Source: Bacteroidota bacterium (GTDB lineage Bacteria > Bacteroidota > Bacteroidia > Chitinophagales > Chitinophagaceae). Taken from it: 6,886 nucleotides of DNA. The notes beneath the pieces were generated by a model. That model was not told where the DNA came from, did no database searches, and saw only the letters and a program-made list of their open reading frames with translations. The translations under genes were made by a program, and so were the position numbers. This document shows, one piece after another, positions 1 through 5,734 of this stretch (position 1 is its first letter; the number at the start of each line of letters is the position of its first letter). The DNA lies in NCBI GenBank assembly GCA_028877005.1, contig JAGWPI010000012.1, positions 1 through 6,886 on the forward strand. Direction: 5' to 3'.

Positions 1-1080
1 CAGTTTGATGATAGCCGTTTGTGTATTGATTTAGCAGCAACCGCACACCGTTATGGTGCTACTGTTTTAAATTATGCTGCAGTTACTGCGTTTAGCAAGG
101 ATGCACAGGGAAAAATTAACGGCTTAACCATACAAGATAACCTTCATCAACAGCAATTTCACGTTACTGCAAATGCTATTATTAATGCCACCGGTGTATT
201 TGCTCATGCTGTAATGGCTATGGATGATCCGGATATGCCTAATGCCATTGCTCCTTCACAGGGGGTACATTTGGTAATTGATGGCGATAAGTTTCAGTCT
301 AAACAAGCATTAATGGTACCTAAAACAACAGATGGCCGTGTGTTGTTTGCAGTTCCTTGGCATCACAAAGTTATTGTGGGCACTACCGATACACCCGTTG
401 AAAATATTAGTACTGAACCCAAGCCATTGGAAGAGGAAATTCAGTTTATTATAGACAACTATAATATTTATACTAGCGAACCTATTAGTATGCACGATGT
501 AAAAAGCGTGTACGTTGGTTTACGTCCGTTAATAAAACAAAAGGGAGCCGGGCAAAACACCTCCATGTTATCTCGCGACCATACTATTTTAGTGTCTTCT
601 TCCGGGTTAATTACCATTACAGGGGGTAAATGGACAACCTACCGACGTATGGCTGCCGATGTATTAAATCATGCCATTAGTTTACAATTACTTCCTAAAA
701 AAAAGGCCATAACTGCTACTCTGCCCATAGGTAAATGGGGTTGGCCAATCAACTTTTCTTCCCATTGGCATTTATATGGCACCAATGCTGGGTTAATTCA
801 AGCATTGATGAAAGAAAATAAAGAATGGTCTAAACCGTTACATGCTAGTTATCCTTATACACAGGCAGAAGTTATTTGGTTTGTGCGCCATGAAATGGCA
901 CAAACAGTAGAAGATGTATTGGCAAGAAGAATACGATTACTATTATTAGATGCAAAAGCAGCGGTTGAAGTAGCACCATTAGTGGCTACATTAATGCAAA
1001 ATGAGTTACAACAATCCAATAAATGGTACAATGAACAGGTTTTGGCTTTTACACAGTTGGCGCAACAATATATTTTATAA
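1..1080 (+). CDS. glpD: Aerobic glycerol-3-phosphate dehydrogenase, 3' part (5' end outside window)
   Basis: FAD-dependent enzyme that oxidises sn-glycerol 3-phosphate to dihydroxyacetone phosphate at the inner membrane and passes electrons to the quinone pool. The frame is open from base 1, and 359 residues are visible. Family enzymes have a little over 500, so the N-terminal third with the FAD-binding GxGxxG loop is missing only because the window starts here. Visible family blocks, numbered from the first in-window codon, are QFDDSRLCIDLA (1-12), NATGVFA (62-68), SQGVH (86-90), GTTDTP (127-132), GLRPL (173-177), SRDH (191-194) and GGKWTTYRRMA (208-218). The C-terminal helical domain (DAO_C type) follows from about residue 235. 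A TTG at 19 is in frame but is not the start, because conserved sequence continues upstream of it. The glycerol facilitator follows after 67 nt, which supports a glycerol-use role. No truncation or frameshift is seen. Confidence 0.95.
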   Translation, partial: QFDDSRLCIDLAATAHRYGATVLNYAAVTAFSKDAQGKINGLTIQDNLHQQQFHVTANAIINATGVFAHAVMAMDDPDMPNAIAPSQGVHLVIDGDKFQSKQALMVPKTTDGRVLFAVPWHHKVIVGTTDTPVENISTEPKPLEEEIQFIIDNYNIYTSEPISMHDVKSVYVGLRPLIKQKGAGQNTSMLSRDHTILVSSSGLITITGGKWTTYRRMAADVLNHAISLQLLPKKKAITATLPIGKWGWPINFSSHWHLYGTNAGLIQALMKENKEWSKPLHASYPYTQAEVIWFVRHEMAQTVEDVLARRIRLLLLDAKAAVEVAPLVATLMQNELQQSNKWYNEQVLAFTQLAQQYIL

Positions 1081-1147
1081 ATAATGGCTGAATGGTTGGC
1101 TTATTATATAATTTTCCATAATAACTAACTAAAACTATTTTTTTAAT

Positions 1148-1861
1148 ATGATTATACAACAAATATTAGGTGAATTTTTAGGTACAGCGTTATTAATTTT
1201 ATTGGGTAATGGAGTGGTAGCCAATGTTAATTTAAAGCATACCTATGCCCATGGTGGCGGGTGGATTGTAATTACTATGGGATGGGCAATGGCTGTTTTT
1301 GTGGGGGTTTTTGTAGCTTCAAAAGCAAGTGGTGGTCATTTAAATCCTGCTTTTACTATTGCATTGGCTGCTATTGGAAAATTTAGTTGGCAGTTAGTGC
1401 CAATATATATAGTTGCTCAAATTGCCGGTGCTATGGCCGGTTCGCTGTTGGTATGGCTTACATTTTATAAACATTATGCTTTGCCCAATGATGCAGCAAC
1501 TATTAAAGCTACATTTTGCACAGAGCCCGCCATTAGAAATTATAAATGGAATGTAGTTACAGAAATAATTGGCGCATTTGTTTTGGTGTTCAGTGTTTTT
1601 AAAATGTCAAACCCAGCACAAAGCTTGGGTACATTAGATGCTTTACCCGTTGCCTTAGTAGTGTTAGCCATAGGACTAAGTTTAGGAGGTATTACAGGAT
1701 ATGCTATTAACCCTGCCCGCGATTTAGGTCCGCGTATTGTGCATGCCTTATTGCCCATTCCCGGAAAAGGTAGTAGCGATTGGGCGTATTGTTGGGTACC
1801 TATTATTGGCCCAATTGTAGGTGGTTTATTGGCAGGTATTGTATTTCAACTTACTACTTAA
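1148..1861 (+). CDS. glpF: MIP-family glycerol facilitator (aquaglyceroporin)
   Basis: Channel of the inner membrane that lets glycerol, and probably other small polyols, diffuse into the cell. The 237 residues form the usual six-helix, two half-helix MIP fold. The two pore motifs are NPA at 66-68 (SGGHLNPAFT) and NPA at 188-190 (GYAINPARD). The Asp at 192 directly after NPAR is typical of glycerol-conducting members rather than strict water channels. W46 in GWAMAV sits where the E. coli GlpF selectivity-filter Trp lies, and R191 is the filter Arg. The C-terminal block (DWAYCWVPIIGPIVGG, about 211-226) is also family typical. The start is the first ATG; no Shine-Dalgarno sequence is visible, as is usual in Bacteroidota. 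It lies 67 nt after glpD on the same strand and is probably co-transcribed with it. In many bacteria glpF sits beside glpK or glpD, so the context agrees. Confidence 0.95.
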   Translation: MIIQQILGEFLGTALLILLGNGVVANVNLKHTYAHGGGWIVITMGWAMAVFVGVFVASKASGGHLNPAFTIALAAIGKFSWQLVPIYIVAQIAGAMAGSLLVWLTFYKHYALPNDAATIKATFCTEPAIRNYKWNVVTEIIGAFVLVFSVFKMSNPAQSLGTLDALPVALVVLAIGLSLGGITGYAINPARDLGPRIVHALLPIPGKGSSDWAYCWVPIIGPIVGGLLAGIVFQLTT

Positions 1862-1932
1862 AATAAACTTAAACTGTATAGTTGTTGAATATTTCTATGG
1901 CTATATGAAAGAAATATATATAATTTTATTGT

Positions 1933-2532
1933 ATGAGCAATGAAATGGACCTGCAAAATAAATCGGCCACTATTCAATGTTGGGTAACTGAATACACAGA
2001 TGCCCTTTTTAAATGGGCTTGGCACAAAACTGCTGACAAAACTATTGCAGAAGATTTGGTGCAGGATACATTTTTATCTGCCATAGAATCATTTCATACT
2101 TTTCAGGGAAAAAGCCAACCTAAAACTTGGTTGTTCAGTATTCTACGTTTTAAAATTGCTAATCATTTCCGAAAACAGTTTAAATCGCCCGAACTTAATT
2201 GGAATGATAATATATTGCTACAAGATGATGCATTTGTAGAACATTTTTTTGATGAGAATGGACATTGGCGGATGCAAGAAATACCAAAAGATAATTGGCA
2301 AGGTGCAGATGGCCATTTATTAGATAATCCTGCTTTCTCAGCCATATGGCATCAATGCTTTGAAAAATTACCGAAACATTGGTTATGTGCATTACAATTA
2401 AAATATTTAGAAGCAAAAAATAGTGAAGATATTTGTAAGGAGTTGGATATTTCTAACACTAATTTTTGGCAAATACTGCATAGGGCTAAATTGCAATTGC
2501 GCAAATGTTTAGATGTGCATTGGTTCAGTTAG
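1933..2532 (+). CDS. ECF-like sigma-70 family RNA polymerase sigma factor
   Basis: Alternative sigma factor of 199 residues that directs RNA polymerase to a small regulon. Region 2 spans about 17-82 and contains the core-binding and -10 recognition block (AEDLVQDTFLSAIESF at 39-54, then PKTWLFSILRFKIANHFRK at 63-81). Region 4 spans about 133-195, with the helix-turn-helix around NSEDICKELDISNTNFWQIL (163-182) followed by HRAKLQLRKCL. The long linker carries FFDENGHWRMQEIP (105-118). That block and the ending CLDVHWF recall, from memory, the TIGR02943-type group of sigma factors found next to small zinc-binding anti-sigma factors. There is no membrane segment and no C-terminal sensor extension. 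The anti-sigma gene follows after 61 nt and the modified-peptide cassette after that, so it most likely controls that cassette. The exact ECF subgroup was not determined. Confidence 0.9.
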   Translation: MSNEMDLQNKSATIQCWVTEYTDALFKWAWHKTADKTIAEDLVQDTFLSAIESFHTFQGKSQPKTWLFSILRFKIANHFRKQFKSPELNWNDNILLQDDAFVEHFFDENGHWRMQEIPKDNWQGADGHLLDNPAFSAIWHQCFEKLPKHWLCALQLKYLEAKNSEDICKELDISNTNFWQILHRAKLQLRKCLDVHWFS

Positions 2533-2593
2533 TCATGTTAACCGAATCATCCGATAAAACATATAATATGGATAATATAATAATTAATATGTA

Positions 2594-2863
2594 ATGAAGC
2601 GTAAGTTGATGCAGATACTAATGATTTCTTGTTTAAAAGCAACAGAATTGATTGAAAAAAAATCAATGATGCCTTTATCATGGATTGAACAAATAAAATT
2701 AAAAATACATTTACGTCTTTGTGACCCTTGTAAGCATTATGCACAACAAAGTAACGCCATAGATGAATGGATGAAGGCAGATAACAAAGACTTACTAACA
2801 CCCTCTACCGATACAACACACCTAAAAGAAAAGATCATTCGGTCAATACCCCCACAGGAATAA
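2594..2863 (+). CDS. Small zinc-binding anti-sigma factor (zf-HC2/ZAS type), cytosolic
   Basis: Predicted partner that binds and silences the sigma factor encoded just upstream until a signal releases it. It has 89 residues. C13 (ISCLKATELIEKK) is followed by H39-x3-C43-x2-C46 (HLRLCDPC), which is the HxxxCxxC zinc motif of ZAS anti-sigma factors such as RsrA and ChrR. The block TELIEKKSMMPLSW...LKIHLRLC is characteristic of short Bacteroidota zf-HC2 proteins. No hydrophobic segment is long enough to span the membrane, so it should sense a cytoplasmic signal such as thiol oxidation or metal displacement of zinc; that is inference. The start is uncertain: in-frame ATGs also occur at 2609 and 2621. 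The latter gives MISCLKATELIEK, which looks more like family members. The 61-nt gap from the sigma gene suggests one transcript. Confidence 0.82.
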   Translation: MKRKLMQILMISCLKATELIEKKSMMPLSWIEQIKLKIHLRLCDPCKHYAQQSNAIDEWMKADNKDLLTPSTDTTHLKEKIIRSIPPQE

Positions 2864-2880
2864 CTTAGCCATATTTTATT

Positions 2881-2934
2881 ATAATAAACGCAGGATGATT
2901 GTTGCTTATGCAACTTCATAATGCGTGTTGTTAT
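2881..2934. repeat. 54-nt imperfect palindrome / hairpin between anti-sigma and peptide genes
   Basis: A long dyad fills the space after the anti-sigma stop. The outer arms are ATAATAA+ACGCA (2881-2892) and TGCGT+g+TTGTTAT (2922-2934), pairing with one G:U and one bulged base. The middle pair is ATGA (2895-2898) with TCAT (2916-2919). The inner stem is GTTGC (2901-2905) with GCAAC (2910-2914) around a TTAT loop. There is no T tract after it, so it is not a textbook terminator. It could end the sigma/anti-sigma transcript, stabilise its 3' end, or be a dispersed palindromic element. Confidence 0.55.
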
Positions 2935-2986
2935 ATCCATGCCTTTGTAACACTTATAAATTATTTCAAAATTTTTTTCCATTTTT

Positions 2987-3016
2987 TGTCAGGATGTGTT
3001 TAGTTGAACGACTAAA
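2987..3016 (+). promoter_or_regulatory. Candidate ECF-type promoter with overlapping 18-bp near-palindrome
   Basis: Upstream of the peptide gene lie a GTCAGG block (2988-2993, within TGTCAGGAT) and a CGACTA block (3009-3014), 15 nt apart. The spacing suits an ECF promoter, and the -10-like block resembles the CGTC/CGAC cores of ECF promoters. Transcription would begin near 3020, giving a leader of roughly 35 nt. The -10-like block is inside TTTAGTTGAACGACTAAA (2999-3016), an inverted repeat with 8-bp arms, one mismatched pair and an AA centre, so an operator is also possible. No second copy of this motif pair was seen in the window. The assignment rests on position and resemblance only. Confidence 0.4.
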
Positions 3017-3054
3017 AGGTATAATTATTCATTAAACATTTAAAAAAACAAAAA

Positions 3055-3336
3055 ATGGAAAACAAAAAAAGTATCCTAGCCGGATCAATTTTAGCCGGAG
3101 CCTTATTAGCAGTTGCAGGTATAAATGCCAATGCATCTAGTTTAATTCGTTATCAACAAGTTACTACTCCCGACGAAGTAGTAGCCGGTGTACATGCACA
3201 AAATGCTGTTAGCAATAGTTTTGAAATGAAGTGCGGTGCTACCAAAAAATCAGATACGACCAAAACCAAGAAAAAGGGTAAAGATGGTAAATGTGGTGAA
3301 GGCAAATGCGGCAGTACTAAAAAGTCTGGTAACTAA
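3055..3336 (+). CDS. hvfA: HvfA/bufferin-like RiPP precursor: secreted Cys/Lys-rich peptide with tandem xGKCG motifs
   Basis: Likely substrate of the two proteins encoded next to it. Of 93 residues, 1-27 form a signal peptide: MENKK, then a hydrophobic core rich in Ala/Leu/Gly, with cleavage predicted after ANA at 25-27. The mature part is short and polar. It holds EMKCG (57-61), a Lys-rich linker (64-78), then DGKCG (77-81) directly followed by EGKCG (82-86), and ends STKKSGN. The only three cysteines, C60, C80 and C85, are all in KCG contexts. EGKCG repeats mark HvfA-type peptides, whose cysteines are reported to be converted by the DUF692/DUF2063 pair into copper-binding groups; copper binding here is inferred. 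The start is preceded by a very A-rich leader, a sign of strong translation in Bacteroidota. A hairpin terminator follows 15 nt after the stop. A member of the wider bufferin (BufA) group is the alternative label. Confidence 0.85.
   Translation: MENKKSILAGSILAGALLAVAGINANASSLIRYQQVTTPDEVVAGVHAQNAVSNSFEMKCGATKKSDTTKTKKKGKDGKCGEGKCGSTKKSGN
3283..3312 (+). repeat. Two tandem 15-bp units encoding (D/E)GKCG
   Basis: Units 3283-3297 (GATGGTAAATGTGGT) and 3298-3312 (GAAGGCAAATGCGGC) encode DGKCG and EGKCG. They differ at four third codon positions: three synonymous (Gly, Cys, Gly) and one changing Asp to Glu. This pattern points to an old duplication kept by selection on the peptide rather than recent slippage. 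A more diverged copy, EMKCG, lies at 3223-3237. Confidence 0.8.
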
Positions 3337-3351
3337 GTACATTTTTCAAAG

Positions 3352-3385
3352 GCAGGTAAAATTGTTTTTGGTTTTGCCTGCTTTT
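3352..3385 (+). terminator. Intrinsic (probably partial) terminator between precursor and modification genes
   Basis: GCAGGTAAAA (3352-3361) pairs with TTTTGCCTGC (3372-3381) with one G:U pair and a 10-nt loop, followed by TTTT (3382-3385). A run of AAAG at 3348-3351 can extend the stem into the T tract, so it may also work on the other strand. It lies 15 nt after the peptide stop and 31 nt before the DUF692 start. Because the enzyme genes have no obvious promoter of their own, read-through is likely. The hairpin would then set a high ratio of peptide to enzymes and protect the 3' end of a short peptide mRNA. Confidence 0.75.
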
Positions 3386-3416
3386 ATTCCTTTTTATTCC
3401 TTTAAAAATATGCGTT

Positions 3417-4250
3417 ATGGTAGGTATAGGCTATAGAAAAGATTTTGCTGCAGATTTTGCTGAAAGTAATGATATGCAACCCTCATTTATAGAAGTAGCA
3501 CCGGAAAATTGGATAGGTGTAGGCGGTTATTGGAAAAAGCAATTTCAAAAAGCATTGGAGCAATATCCCTTGTTTACACATGGGTTATCTCTTTCAATCG
3601 GCAGCCCCGATCCGTTAGATTTTGTTTTCTTAAAACAGGTAAAGCAGTTTTTACGGCAAACCAATGCTGTGCTTTACTCAGAACATTTAAGTTATGCTAA
3701 ATGCAATAATGCGCATTTGTATGATTTATTGCCTATACCCTTTACAGAAGCAGCAATACATCATGTTGCTAATAATATTAAGCAGGTGCAAGATTTTCTG
3801 GAGGAACGAATTGCCATTGAAATTGTTAGTTATTATACACCTGTTGCGCCGGAATTAAGTGAAATAGATTTTATTAATGCCATATTACAAGAAGCCGATT
3901 GCGATTTATTGTTAGATGTGAACAATGTTTATGTTAACAGTTTTAATCATCAATACAATGCCAAAAAATTTATTGAACAATTGCCTATGCACAAAGTAAA
4001 ATATATACATATGGCCGGGCACGAAAAGGTGGCAGATGATTTAATTATTGACACACATGGCGAGGCTATTATTGACCCTGTTTATGATTTGTTTGCCTTT
4101 ACCATACAGCAATTAAATAGAGACGTTCCGGTTTTATTAGAGCGCGATTTTAATATTCCTGAACTTATTCAACTACAAGGAGAAATTAACAGACTTAGAG
4201 ACATAAAACAGCAAATACTTCAACCCGCTTCTTATGCAAACATATATTGA
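3417..4250 (+). CDS. hvfB: DUF692 family multinuclear iron enzyme (MbnB/HvfB/BufB superfamily), RiPP cysteine-modifying
   Basis: TIM-barrel metalloenzyme of 277 residues, usual family length, predicted to oxidise cysteines of the peptide encoded upstream. Family motifs in order are EVAPENW (26-32), THGLSLSIGSP (54-64, H55), SEHLSY (88-93, H90), IEIVSYY (134-140, E135), LLLDVNNVYVN (164-174, D167/N170), YIHMAGH (196-202, H198), IDTHGEAI (211-218, D212/H214) and LLERDFNIP (240-248, E242). These His, Asp, Asn and Glu residues match in kind and order the iron ligands known in the superfamily, although I cannot align them residue by residue. One oddity is E135-I-V-S where most members read E-N-x-S. 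In MbnB and HvfB the partner protein is needed for activity, and here it is the next gene, overlapping by 17 nt. The ATG at 3417 gives the short N-terminus MVGIGYRKDF, which leads directly into the first beta strand. Confidence 0.93.
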   Translation: MVGIGYRKDFAADFAESNDMQPSFIEVAPENWIGVGGYWKKQFQKALEQYPLFTHGLSLSIGSPDPLDFVFLKQVKQFLRQTNAVLYSEHLSYAKCNNAHLYDLLPIPFTEAAIHHVANNIKQVQDFLEERIAIEIVSYYTPVAPELSEIDFINAILQEADCDLLLDVNNVYVNSFNHQYNAKKFIEQLPMHKVKYIHMAGHEKVADDLIIDTHGEAIIDPVYDLFAFTIQQLNRDVPVLLERDFNIPELIQLQGEINRLRDIKQQILQPASYANIY

Positions 4251-5007
4251 TACGCAAGCTTATCAAAGCCAATTGGCAAGGTTTTGTAGAACAGGCCAAT
4301 GGGAACCGATACCCGGTGTACACGTTCAGCATGTACAGCAATACAGGCGTTTGGTGTATAATGTTATAGATGATATGCTACTGAATGCCTACCCCCTTGT
4401 GTATGCATGTATTGAGCAGGAGGAGTGGAATGAATTGGTACAACTATTTTTTAGTGAACATAATTGTCAATCACCGCAAGTTTGGTATATGCCAAAAGAG
4501 TTCTATTTGTTTTTACATAAAAGGCAACACCCTCTATTGCAAAAATATCCACAGTTGTTAAATGTAATGGAATATGAATGGGCAGAGATAGCCTTATTTA
4601 TGATGGAGGATATAGCAGTAACTTATACAACTTTTGGAGATGTACTTTTTAGTAAATTAATATTAAATCCGGAGCATTGTTTACTGCATTTAACCTATCC
4701 GGTACACCAAAAAAAGGTGAACACTATACATGCAGAAGATAAAAGTTGTTTTTATGTAATAGGCCATAGAAATAGGGAAGGTGCCGTTTTATTTACTGAC
4801 CTATCGCCTGCTTTAGTTCGCATGATAGAGTATTTAGCAATGCAACCCTTGTCGGTGATGCAATTAATACAACAACTAGAGAATGAGTATGCAATGCAAT
4901 TAACTGAAAAAGATAAAAATGCCGTCTTACATTTTTTTGAAGTTGCCTTGCAAAAGCAATTGCTGTTGGGTTTTTCTGTGTCCTCTGAAAAAAAAGTATT
5001 TGAATGA
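4234..5007 (+). CDS. hvfC: DUF2063 (HvfC/BufC-type) partner protein of the DUF692 enzyme
   Basis: Predicted to bind both the DUF692 enzyme and the peptide and present the substrate for modification. Some databases call this family a putative DNA-binding domain, but characterised members act as RiPP-recognition partners. It has 257 residues. The N-terminal helical DUF2063 domain (about 8-100) shows LARFCRTGQ (14-22), PGVHVQHVQQYRRLVYNVID (27-46) and DMLLNAYPLV (47-56), the most conserved part of the family, then WYMPKEFYLFL (84-94). The middle region holds LLNVMEYEWAEIALFM (108-123). The C-terminal part (about 191-247) looks like a small winged-helix/PqqD-like unit (LVRMIEYLAMQPLSVMQLIQ... then LLLGF). 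The start overlaps the enzyme gene by 17 nt in another frame, suggesting translational coupling and about equal amounts of the two proteins. No membrane segment or signal peptide is present, so modification would be cytosolic, before export. Confidence 0.88.
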   Translation: MQTYIDTQAYQSQLARFCRTGQWEPIPGVHVQHVQQYRRLVYNVIDDMLLNAYPLVYACIEQEEWNELVQLFFSEHNCQSPQVWYMPKEFYLFLHKRQHPLLQKYPQLLNVMEYEWAEIALFMMEDIAVTYTTFGDVLFSKLILNPEHCLLHLTYPVHQKKVNTIHAEDKSCFYVIGHRNREGAVLFTDLSPALVRMIEYLAMQPLSVMQLIQQLENEYAMQLTEKDKNAVLHFFEVALQKQLLLGFSVSSEKKVFE

Positions 5008-5073
5008 TAAATGTCAATAGAATGAAAAACTTTTTTTATAAAATATTACTTCATTTTTAAACAAGTAAAAAAT

Positions 5074-5535
5074 ATGAAACATACTATGCAAGCCATTTGT
5101 AAAAAGAGTGAGGTTATTGCTGCAAAGGCGGGATATATACCCCTATTATTGATTAGATTGGTGTTGGCTTATGGCTTTTTGGGACCTGCAATGATGAAGT
5201 GGAATGATATACATGCGGTGGGCGATTGGTTTGGAACCATTGGTATACCTGCCCCGCATTTTAATGCTTACTTAGCTGCCATTACTGAAAGTGCCGGTGT
5301 GTTATTATTGTTTTTAGGCTTAGGAACACGTTATATTGCTGTTCCACTAATTGTTGTTATGTTGGTGGCCATTCGCACTGCGCATTGGGGTAATGGATTT
5401 GAGGCAGGTAATAATGGTTTTGAAATTCCATTGTATTATATTATTATGTTACTTACACTAATTAGTTTTGGGCCGGGTAAAATAAGTATAGATAACTTCA
5501 TTACTAAAAAAGTAAACCATCAAACATCGGAATAA
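5074..5535 (+). CDS. DoxX-family membrane protein of the HvfABC-type cassette
   Basis: Small integral membrane protein of 153 residues with four predicted transmembrane segments, at roughly 22-41, 64-83, 87-104 and 117-134. DoxX features are LIRLVLAYGFLGPAMMKW (27-43), with the conserved Arg and a Gly/Pro turn in the first helix, and AAITESAGVLLLFLGLGTRY (68-87), with the family's Glu-Ser/Gly motif in the second. The GNGFEAGNNGFEIPLYY loop (107-122) is typical of the DoxX proteins linked to DUF692 genes. It lies 66 nt after the DUF2063 gene with no strong terminator between, so it probably ends the operon. Its role in such cassettes is not established; electron transfer with the quinone pool or help in handling the modified peptide are possibilities. 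An in-frame ATG at 5086 is an alternative start. Confidence 0.88.
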   Translation: MKHTMQAICKKSEVIAAKAGYIPLLLIRLVLAYGFLGPAMMKWNDIHAVGDWFGTIGIPAPHFNAYLAAITESAGVLLLFLGLGTRYIAVPLIVVMLVAIRTAHWGNGFEAGNNGFEIPLYYIIMLLTLISFGPGKISIDNFITKKVNHQTSE

Positions 5536-5546
5536 TGGATAAGTTA

Positions 5547-5584
5547 ATTATTGAGAAAATAAAAAGTTGCTTTTCTTCAATAAT
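5547..5584 (+). terminator. Hairpin terminator of the peptide-modification operon
   Basis: Eleven nt after the DoxX stop, ATTATTGA+GAAAA (5547-5559) pairs with TTTTC+t+TCAATAAT (5571-5584). This is a 13-bp stem with one bulged T and an 11-nt loop. It is AT-rich and lacks a clean T tract afterwards, so strength is uncertain. A smaller alternative hairpin, AAAAG-TTG-CTTTT, sits inside it. Its position suggests the operon ends here and does not include the lipoprotein gene. Confidence 0.5.
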
Positions 5585-5734
5585 AATTGCAATATCCAGA
5601 TGAATTACTTATTAATAAATTTTTAATCAGGGTTTCCAACAAATTTCAAAATTGTACTTATATTTATGCTTTGTTTTCAATGCAATTACTTTGGTTATTT
5701 CAAGTAAGTAATGCTTTATAAAACAAGTTAGATG

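Noticed and set aside
310..495. 61-codon ORF on the minus strand within glpD
   Set aside because: It lies antisense to strongly conserved GlpD motifs and its product resembles no family; a shadow of the real gene.
1101..1124. Perfect 7-bp inverted repeat TTATTAT/ATAATAA before glpF
   Set aside because: Made only of A and T in an AT-rich spacer, no T tract directly after it; likely chance.
1889..1917. Inverted repeat ATATTTC/GAAATAT with a 15-nt loop between glpF and the sigma gene
   Set aside because: Weak AT-rich stem with a long loop; could be a poor terminator, but support is too thin to annotate.
2547..2982. Two minus-strand ORFs opposite the anti-sigma gene and its downstream region
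   Set aside because: Low-complexity, hydrophobic products from AT-rich antisense reading; the sense frame carries the ZAS motif.
3020..3025. TATAAT before the peptide gene as a classical -10 box
   Set aside because: Bacteroidota housekeeping promoters use TAnnTTTG, and no TTGACA-like box is at proper spacing (TTGTCA is 28 nt away).
3236..3436. 66-codon + strand ORF overlapping the peptide gene in another frame
   Set aside because: It reads the KCG repeats out of frame, runs through the terminator hairpin and has no signal or domain; the 3055 frame has a signal peptide and family motifs.
5021..5062. AATGAA/TTCATT hairpin followed by Ts between the DUF2063 and DoxX genes
   Set aside because: Only 6 AT-rich pairs with a loop over 20 nt; unlikely to stop transcription.
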